64,000 bases of DNA from Nonomuraea endophytica (GTDB lineage: Bacteria > Actinomycetota > Actinomycetes > Streptosporangiales > Streptosporangiaceae): contig NZ_JACHIN010000002.1 of the NCBI RefSeq assembly GCF_014203235.1, positions 179,245 to 243,244 of the forward strand, given 5' to 3'. The notes under the pieces are model-generated. The model saw only the letters and a list, made by a program, of their open reading frames with translations, did not search any database and was not told the origin of the DNA. Position numbers and translations under genes: made by a program. The stretch's first letter is position 1, and every line of letters begins with the position of its first letter. Positions 58,435 through 64,000 of the stretch are shown here, in pieces.

Positions 58435-60026
58435 GTGCCGATCCGGACGTCGTACGCGCTCGCCGGGGTGCCGGACGCGGGGTCGAAGCCGAGCCCCTGC
58501 ACACTCTTCTGCGCGGCGATCTGGTCGGCGGGGACGTAGAGCGGGAACACGATGGCGTTGTCCACCACGGCCGCCCGCTGGACCCGGGCGTAGAGCTTCT
58601 CGCGTTCGGCCTGGTCGTGGGTGGCTGAGGCGGCCGCGAGCCAGGAGTCCACCTTGGGGTCGGCGAAGCGGGTGCGGTTGATCGCGGCCTTCTCCGGCAG
58701 GATGAGGTTGAGCGCGGCGCCCGCGTCGGAGTCGCCGCGGGAGTTGCCGAACAGCTCGTACTCGTTCTCGTCCAGGGCCTTCTGCGCGCTGCCCTGGTCC
58801 ACGATCTTGACCTGGAGGTCGATGCCCGCGTTCTGCTTGACCTGGGCCTGGACGGCCTGGGCGAGGATGTCGCGGCGGTCGCGGACGAACGGCGCCGAGG
58901 CGACCTCGCGCACCGTGAGCCGCTTGCCGGCCTTGACCCGGTAGCCCTCGGCGTCGCGCTGCTTCCACCCGGCCGCGTCGAGCAGGGCGTTGGCCTTGGC
59001 GACGTCGCCGCCGTACCCGTTTTCGAGGGTGGCGTCGTAGAAGGGGCTCTTCGCGCCGACGATGCTCCACGCCCTGGTGGCGGTGCCCTGGTAGACGGAC
59101 TTCAGCACGGCGTCCACGTTCACGGCCTCGCGGAACGCCTCGCGTACGCGCTGGTCGTCGAAGGGGGCGTGCTCGGTGTTGAAGTAGTAGGAGTAGGCGG
59201 TGCCGGAGTTCAGTGACGTCTGCAGGGCCAGGTTCGGGTCCTTCTTGATCAGGGCCACGTCCGTGGCGGGCACACCCTCGATGACCTGCACCTGGCCGGA
59301 GCTGAGCGCGCCGATGCGGACGGCGGCCTCGGGCAGGAACCGGTAGGTGATCTCGGAGAGGTGGGCCGGGCCCCGGTGGGCCGCGCCGGCGGGCGGCCAG
59401 TTGTAGGCGGGGTTGCGCCGGTAGTGGATCTCCTGTCCCTGGACGTACCTGTCGAGGATGAACGGCCCGGTGCCGGCCAGGTCGAGGCCGCCGAACCGGA
59501 GGTCCTTGGCGCTCTTGAGCGCCTTCGGCGAGACCTGCCCCGCGTAGGGCGAGGCGAGGAAGTCCAGGAACAGCGCGTCGGCCTCTTTGAGGGTGATCTT
59601 CACCTGGTACGGCGCCGCGACCTCCGCCCGGTCGAAGGCCTTGAGCTGGATCGCGGCCACCGCCGGGTTGTAGCCGGGCACGAGGAACTGGTCGAGGTTG
59701 GCCTTGACGGCGGCGGCGTCGAACTTCGTGCCGTCGTGGAACGTGACGTCGTCGCGCAGGTCGAGCGTGTAGGTCAGCTTGTCGTCCGAGACCTTCCACG
59801 AGGTGGCCAGCCACGGCCGGAAGGAGCCGTCCTCGGCCTTGGACAACAGCGCGTCGAACTGGTTGAACACCAGCAGCCTGACCTTGTTCTGCGCCCACAA
59901 CTGCGGGTTCAGGGTGATCGGCTGCGTCTCGATCGCCCAGGTCAGCGTGGTGGCCGGGGCGGAATCCGCAGGCTGCGCGCCGCACGCGGCGACGGCCAGC
60001 AGAAGGACGGGGATCAGGCGCTTCAC
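58431..60026 (-). CDS. ABC importer substrate-binding lipoprotein (family 5)
   Basis: 531 residues from GTG 60026. Signal with lipobox: RLIPVLLLAVAACGAQPAD, where Cys is the lipidation site. The mature protein is an extracytoplasmic solute-binding protein family 5 (DppA/OppA type): TLTWAIETQPITLNPQLWAQ, FRPWLATSWKVSDDKLTYTL, DLRDDVTFHDGTKFDAAAVK and LSEITYRFLPEAAVRIGALS. It is held on the outer face of the membrane and delivers ligand to the permeases. Its start overlaps the monooxygenase gene before it (GTGA). Family 5 proteins bind peptides, nickel chelates, opines and organosulfur compounds; the ligand here is probably the substrate of the four flavin monooxygenases (inference). Confidence 0.92.
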   Translation of the reverse strand: MKRLIPVLLLAVAACGAQPADSAPATTLTWAIETQPITLNPQLWAQNKVRLLVFNQFDALLSKAEDGSFRPWLATSWKVSDDKLTYTLDLRDDVTFHDGTKFDAAAVKANLDQFLVPGYNPAVAAIQLKAFDRAEVAAPYQVKITLKEADALFLDFLASPYAGQVSPKALKSAKDLRFGGLDLAGTGPFILDRYVQGQEIHYRRNPAYNWPPAGAAHRGPAHLSEITYRFLPEAAVRIGALSSGQVQVIEGVPATDVALIKKDPNLALQTSLNSGTAYSYYFNTEHAPFDDQRVREAFREAVNVDAVLKSVYQGTATRAWSIVGAKSPFYDATLENGYGGDVAKANALLDAAGWKQRDAEGYRVKAGKRLTVREVASAPFVRDRRDILAQAVQAQVKQNAGIDLQVKIVDQGSAQKALDENEYELFGNSRGDSDAGAALNLILPEKAAINRTRFADPKVDSWLAAASATHDQAEREKLYARVQRAAVVDNAIVFPLYVPADQIAAQKSVQGLGFDPASGTPASAYDVRIGT

Positions 60027-61114
60027 GGGCGGTTCCAGGCGTCGGCGAGCAGCTCGTAGGAGAGCGCCCGGTCTTCGTGGCGGTGGGTGATGGTGGTGAT
60101 GAGCAGTTCGTCGGCCCCGGTCACCCGGCGCAGCACGCGCAGCCCCTCCGCCACCTGTTCCGGCGGGCCGACGAACCGCGTGTCGACGCGGTCCTTGACC
60201 AGTTCCCGGTCGGCGTCCGTCCAGATGTGCGCGTCGGCTTCCTCGGGAGTGGGGTACGGCATCGCGCCCGCCCCGGTCCTGATGCTGCGGACCCACAGGT
60301 CGTACCCCTTGGCCACCTCGCGGGCCGTGGGCTCGTCGGCGGCGGCGAGCACGTCCGCCGAGACGATCACGTACGGCTCGGCCAGCACGTCCGACGGTTT
60401 GAAGGCGGCCCGATACGCGTCGACCGCTTCCAGCACGCCGGACGGGCTGACGTGGTAGTTCGCGGCGAACGGCAAGCCCCGTTCACCCGCGACCTGGGCG
60501 CTCTGCCCGCCGCTGCTGCCGAGGATCCACACCTCCACGCCGGCGCCCTCACCGGGGACGGCGTGCGCCTCGTGGGTGCCGTTGAGGAAGGCGAGCACGT
60601 CGTCGATCTGCTCGGCGAAGTCGGGCGTCTGGGCGCCCGGCTGCTGAAGCAGGGTCGCGTAGTGGACGAGATGGGGGTGCTTGGCCAGCCGCGAGAAGTC
60701 GAACGGCGGCGGGATGAGCAGCCCGTCCACGACCCGGGCGTCCTTCGGCTCGAAGGCCGGCGCCTTGGCCAGCTCGGCGCGGCGCTGCCCCGAGCGGCCT
60801 ATCCCCAGGTCGACGCGGCCCGGATACAGGGCGTCGATGAGCCCGAACTGCTCGACCACGGACAGCGGTGTCTGATGCCCGAGCTGCACGGCGCCCGATC
60901 CGACCCGGATCGTGGAGGTGGCCGCCGCCACCAGGGCGATCAGCACGGCCGGGGCGGAGCTGGCGACGCCGGGCGCGAAGTGGTGCTCGGCGAGCCAGTA
61001 GCGGCGGTAGCCGAGCCGCTCGGCCCGCCGGGCGAGGTCGATGGTGTCGCGGAGCGCCTCGGCGGCGGTCTGCCCCGAGCTGATCGGGGCGAGGTCGAGA
61101 ATGGACAGGGTCAC
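60023..61114 (-). CDS. LLM-class flavin-dependent oxidoreductase (MsnO8-like)
   Basis: 363 residues. Luciferase-like barrel with LSILDLAPISSGQTAAEALR at the N-terminus, RLGYRRYWLAEHHFAPGVAS, STIRVGSGAVQLGHQTPLSV, VEQFGLIDALYPGRVDLGIG and EVWILGSSGGQSAQVAGERG. The family marker is the MsnO8-type start (SxLDLAPI). Such enzymes use FMNH2 and O2. It overlaps the gene before it by 4 bases and the lipoprotein gene after it by 4 bases. Within this operon it should oxidise the imported compound or a breakdown product. Confidence 0.9.
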   Translation of the reverse strand: MTLSILDLAPISSGQTAAEALRDTIDLARRAERLGYRRYWLAEHHFAPGVASSAPAVLIALVAAATSTIRVGSGAVQLGHQTPLSVVEQFGLIDALYPGRVDLGIGRSGQRRAELAKAPAFEPKDARVVDGLLIPPPFDFSRLAKHPHLVHYATLLQQPGAQTPDFAEQIDDVLAFLNGTHEAHAVPGEGAGVEVWILGSSGGQSAQVAGERGLPFAANYHVSPSGVLEAVDAYRAAFKPSDVLAEPYVIVSADVLAAADEPTAREVAKGYDLWVRSIRTGAGAMPYPTPEEADAHIWTDADRELVKDRVDTRFVGPPEQVAEGLRVLRRVTGADELLITTITHRHEDRALSYELLADAWNRP

Positions 61115-62145
61115 GACACGCCTCCGGGGAACGGCCGGCTGGGAATCTCCGCGCGCAGCACGGGCGCGATCTCGGTCTGGAACAACTCCAGCGCCTCGCG
61201 GTGCTGCCCCGGTGTGAGCCCGTCGGCGTCGGCGTGCAGGTGCATGACCTCGTGCCCGAACCGTTTCCGGTAGCGCAGCACCTTGTCGATGACCTGCTGC
61301 GGGCTGCCGACCAGGATCGAGCTGCGCTCGATGGCGTCCTCCAGGGTCGGGAAGACGATGGGCAGCCCGGCCTCGCGCTGGAATGCCACCCGGGCGTCAT
61401 AGATCGGGCGGTACGTCGCTATCGCCTCCTGCGAGGTGGAGGCCGCGTAGAAGCCCGCGCTTCCGGCTCCGACCAGCGCGTCGGCGGGATCGTGCCCGTA
61501 GTGCGCCCAGCGCTCCCGGTAGTAGTCGATCAGTTCGGCGTAGGGGTCGATGGGATTGGTGACGTTGGCGGAGAACAACGGGTCGCCGTAGCGGGCCGCC
61601 AGATCCACCGACTCCTTGCTGGTGGCGCTGCCGTGCCAGACCCGGATCGGCTGCTGCAACGGCCTCGGCCAGGTCTGGGCCTCGGTGAGCGACGGCCGGA
61701 ACGTGCCCTGCCAGGTGACCTTGTCCTCGCGCCACAGGCGGCGGAACAGCTCGTACGCCTCCCTGTTGCGCTCCCACTGGTCCTTGGCGGTGACGTGGAA
61801 GAGCCTGGCCTGCGCGGAGCCGTTCCCCTTGCCGATGATCAGCTCCAGCCGGCCTTCCGACAGGTGATCGAGCGTGGCGTAGTCCTCGTACGCGCGGACC
61901 GGGTCCAGCAGGCTCAGCGTCGTGACCGCCGTGAACAGCCGGATCCTGGACGTCCTGGCCGCGATGTGGCTGAGCACCACCGGCGGCGAGGAGGAGAGGA
62001 ACGGATACTCGTGCCGTTCCCCCACCCCGAACCCGTCGAAGCCCAGCTCCTCCCCCAGCACCGCGTTCTCGACGACCTCGCGGAACCGCTCGGTGGGCGA
62101 CCGATCGTCGTTGTGCACGATCAACGTGATGAGCAGAAATTTCAT
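61111..62145 (-). CDS. LLM-class flavin-dependent monooxygenase
   Basis: 344 residues from ATG 62145. N-terminus MKFLLITLIVHNDDRSPTER, then GFDGFGVGERHEYPFLSSSP, RIRLFTAVTTLSLLDPVRAY, EDYATLDHLSEGRLELIIGK and QPIRVWHGSATSKESVDLAA, all bacterial luciferase family features. A different subgroup from the gene after it; the long spacing between the GxGER and RIRLFTAV motifs is usual. FMN-dependent oxygenation is expected. It overlaps both neighbouring genes by 4 bases in a strictly coupled operon. Confidence 0.9.
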   Translation of the reverse strand: MKFLLITLIVHNDDRSPTERFREVVENAVLGEELGFDGFGVGERHEYPFLSSSPPVVLSHIAARTSRIRLFTAVTTLSLLDPVRAYEDYATLDHLSEGRLELIIGKGNGSAQARLFHVTAKDQWERNREAYELFRRLWREDKVTWQGTFRPSLTEAQTWPRPLQQPIRVWHGSATSKESVDLAARYGDPLFSANVTNPIDPYAELIDYYRERWAHYGHDPADALVGAGSAGFYAASTSQEAIATYRPIYDARVAFQREAGLPIVFPTLEDAIERSSILVGSPQQVIDKVLRYRKRFGHEVMHLHADADGLTPGQHREALELFQTEIAPVLRAEIPSRPFPGGVS

Positions 62146-63287
62146 GTCACCTCCGCATAGCGGCTGAGCGGGCGCGGCAGGCCGAGCAGCCCGCGCAACG
62201 TGGCGGCCTCGTACGCGTGCCGGAACGCCCCGCGCCCGCGCAACTCCGCCGTCAGCTCGCGGGCGATCTGTTCCAGGTCGTACGGCAGCGCGCCGGGCCG
62301 TAGCCGGAATCCCTGGATCCCGGCCCGCCGCCACTCCAGCAGCAGGTCGGCGAGCTGGGTCACGGTCCCGGCGAAGATCGCGGCATCGGAGACGAGCTCG
62401 GCCCCGTCCAGTTCGTCCAGGCGCGCCTTGCGCCGGGCCGCGTCATCGCCGAGGAACACGACCAGGTCGGCGAAGATCTTCAGCTCGCCGGACAGCCCGC
62501 CGACCTCCTCGACGACGGCGCGGGCGTGCTCGGCGGAGTGCGGGGTGACGTAGACGACGTCGGCGCCGGCCGCGGCGAACTCGTACGGCAGCCGCGAGTG
62601 GGCCAGCGCGGTCACCACCGGCTGCCCCTGCGGCGGCCTGGGCGTGATGGACGGTCCCTTGACCGAGAAGTAGCGCCCGGCGAAGTCGACGTAGTGGAGC
62701 TTGACCCGGTCGATGAAGCGGCCGGTGGCCACGTCGCGGATCTCGGCGTCGTCCTCCCAGCTGTCCCAGAGCCGCCTGGCCACCTCGACCGCGTCCGTGG
62801 CCTCGGCGAACAGCTCGCGTACGTGCGGATCAGCCTCGTGACCCAGTGGCTTCAGCGGCGGGACCTCCTTGCGGCCGAAGTGCCGCGCCTCCGAGGCGCG
62901 CGGCGAGATCTGCGCCCGCCACCCCGCCCGGCCGCCGCTGACGTGGTCGAGCGTGGCGATGCCGATGGCCACGTGGAACGGCTCGGTGTGGGTGACGGTC
63001 GCGGTCGGCACCAGCCCGATCCGGCTGGTGACCGGCGCCAGCCGGGCCGCGAGCAGCACGGCGTCGAACCGCCCCCGCACCTGATCAGTGCGGTCGTCGT
63101 CGCCGTCGAGAAGGGTGGACTGCAGTCCCAGGGCGTCCTCGATGGTCACGAAGTCGAGCAGCCCGCGCTCGGCCTCGGCCACCAGCCGCGCCCAGTGGCG
63201 GGCGGAGAAGACGTCCGGCGGCGACTCGCGCCAGGCGGCCGGATGCCATCCCGCGCCGTCCAGCGCCACGGCCAGGTGCAGTGTCAT
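62142..63287 (-). CDS. LLM-class monooxygenase, NtaA/DszA-like subgroup
   Basis: 381 residues from ATG 63287. Text: HLAVALDGAGWHPAAWRESP, LLDFVTIEDALGLQSTLLDG, RIGLVPTATVTHTEPFHVAI and IATLDHVSGGRAGWRAQISP. The TxTxTHTEPFHVA segment and the ...GRAGW motif after it are typical of NtaA/SnaA/DszA/SoxA enzymes, which oxidise nitrilotriacetate, pristinamycin II precursors, dibenzothiophene sulfone or similar compounds with FMNH2 from a reductase. It overlaps neighbours by 4 bases on both sides. Confidence 0.88.
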   Translation of the reverse strand: MTLHLAVALDGAGWHPAAWRESPPDVFSARHWARLVAEAERGLLDFVTIEDALGLQSTLLDGDDDRTDQVRGRFDAVLLAARLAPVTSRIGLVPTATVTHTEPFHVAIGIATLDHVSGGRAGWRAQISPRASEARHFGRKEVPPLKPLGHEADPHVRELFAEATDAVEVARRLWDSWEDDAEIRDVATGRFIDRVKLHYVDFAGRYFSVKGPSITPRPPQGQPVVTALAHSRLPYEFAAAGADVVYVTPHSAEHARAVVEEVGGLSGELKIFADLVVFLGDDAARRKARLDELDGAELVSDAAIFAGTVTQLADLLLEWRRAGIQGFRLRPGALPYDLEQIARELTAELRGRGAFRHAYEAATLRGLLGLPRPLSRYAEVT

Positions 63288-64000
63288 GTCAGCCCCAGGT
63301 GTTCTCGCAGGGTGGCGCCGGTGTAGTCGGCGCGGAACGCACCGCGCTCCTGCAGCAGCGGCACCACCCGGTCCACGAACTCGTCCAGCCCGCCGGGCGT
63401 CAGGTGCGGCACGAGGATGAACCCGTCGGCGGCCTTCGCCTGCACGTGCTCGTCGATCCGCCGCGCGACGCTCTCCGGGGTGCCGATGAACGTCTGCCGC
63501 CCGGTCACCTCGATGACCAGCTCGCGGATCGACAGCCCCTTCTCCTCGGCCAGCGCCCGCCACTTGGCGGCCACGGAGGCCCGGTCCTTGAGCGGCACCC
63601 GGCCCTGGGAGACGCCTTCGGACAGGTCCGGCTCGATCTCCGGTAGCGGGCCTTCCGGATCGTAGGCGGACATGTCACGACCCCAGACCTGTTCCAGGAA
63701 CGCCGTCGCGGTCTGCGGCCCGACCTGCTGGCGGCGGATCGTGGCCGCGTTCTCGGCCGCCTCCGCCTCGGTGTCGCCCAGCGCGAACGTCACGCCTGGC
63801 ATGATCTTGAGCTGGTGGGGCTGCCGGCCGTACCTGGTCAGGCGGCGTTTGACGTCGGCGTAGAAACGTTTGCCGTCCTCCAGGCCGCCGTGCGGCGTGA
63901 AGATCACGTCGGCGTGCGCGGCGGCGAACTCGCGGCCCTCGTCCGAGTCGCCCGCCTGGATGATGACCGGGCGTCCCTGCGGGCTGCGGGGCGAGGTGAA
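63284..64000 (-). CDS. NtaA/SnaA/DszA-family monooxygenase (5' end outside window)
   Basis: 239 C-terminal residues; the frame is open to the window edge. SPQGRPVIIQAGDSDEGREF and AAAHADVIFTPHGGLEDG near the visible start are diagnostic for this family, as are RRLTRYGRQPHQLKIMPGVT, RELVIEVTGRQTFIGTPESV and FILVPHLTPGGLDEFVDRVV. The last residues (FRADYTGATLREHLGLT) closely parallel the end of the preceding paralogue. It is the first visible gene of the minus-strand operon, so further genes (perhaps a flavin reductase) may lie beyond the window. Confidence 0.93.
   Translation of the reverse strand, partial: FTSPRSPQGRPVIIQAGDSDEGREFAAAHADVIFTPHGGLEDGKRFYADVKRRLTRYGRQPHQLKIMPGVTFALGDTEAEAAENAATIRRQQVGPQTATAFLEQVWGRDMSAYDPEGPLPEIEPDLSEGVSQGRVPLKDRASVAAKWRALAEEKGLSIRELVIEVTGRQTFIGTPESVARRIDEHVQAKAADGFILVPHLTPGGLDEFVDRVVPLLQERGAFRADYTGATLREHLGLT

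Noticed and set aside
1..64000. CRISPR array, rRNA operon, intact prophage or intact antibiotic biosynthetic cluster
   Set aside because: No regularly spaced repeats, rRNA motifs, phage structural gene series, or PKS/NRPS/terpene synthase motifs were found; only isolated relics of mobile elements are present.

Overview
The window is high-GC DNA with many GTG starts, Shine-Dalgarno sites of the AGGAGG type, 4-base ATGA/GTGA gene overlaps, a mycothiol-dependent-type maleylpyruvate isomerase family protein and LuxR/TetR/MarR/GlxA regulators. This points to a filamentous actinomycete; the gene set resembles Streptosporangiales (Nonomuraea-like), but that is inference, with no rRNA present to settle it. 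No rRNA, tRNA, CRISPR array or intact mobile element was seen.

Region 1 (1-18.2 kb) is gene-sparse and eroded. It holds the end of an MFS exporter, a decayed Tn3-family transposase, a DoxX-like membrane protein, two alpha/beta hydrolases, and a GlxA-type regulator overlapping a DJ-1/PfpI protein. Many gene relics follow: DUF817, two copies of one integrase-core transposase type in opposite orientation around a secreted SdrD_B-like protein, a tyrosine recombinase piece, a zinc alcohol dehydrogenase, and a three-part mosaic (MFS / class III aminotransferase / FtsX). A secreted class C serine hydrolase is coupled to a secreted PAF-acetylhydrolase-like lipase.

Region 2 (18.2-24 kb): a TetR regulator diverges from an amidohydrolase-esterase pair, followed by three small or repetitive secreted proteins. 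Region 3 (23.7-30.8 kb) is the most unusual. Two response-regulator-like proteins without a phospho-acceptor Asp precede five tightly packed genes that end in a 1231-residue protein. That protein joins a complete subtilisin domain, an amidase_2/PGRP-like domain with zinc-ligand histidines, and a Ser/Thr-rich C-terminus resembling aerolysin/ETX-MTX2 pore-forming modules. None of the five has a recognisable signal peptide.

Region 4 (31-39 kb) has a HAD phosphatase, a membrane-anchored XRE protein, a small disulfide-type secreted protein, a secreted S33 peptidase coupled to a trypsin-like protease, and a kinase-WD40 receptor whose HRD motif reads HRN, so it may be a pseudokinase. Region 5 (39-55 kb) is catabolic: a TetR/SDR pair with a clear inverted-repeat operator, an Lrp/AsnC regulator divergent from a class III aminotransferase, a MarR-MFS pair, and a seven-gene plus-strand operon (amidase, C-C-hydrolase-like alpha/beta hydrolase, MFS importer, SDR, PLP decarboxylase, HyuA, HyuB). 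The operon is consistent with uptake and stepwise breakdown of a cyclic amide or imide. Region 6 (55.1 kb to the end) is a minus-strand operon of four luciferase-like monooxygenases followed by an oligopeptide-type ABC importer (binding lipoprotein, two permeases, fused double ATPase), convergent on hyuB. It looks like scavenging of an organosulfur or similar heteroatom compound.
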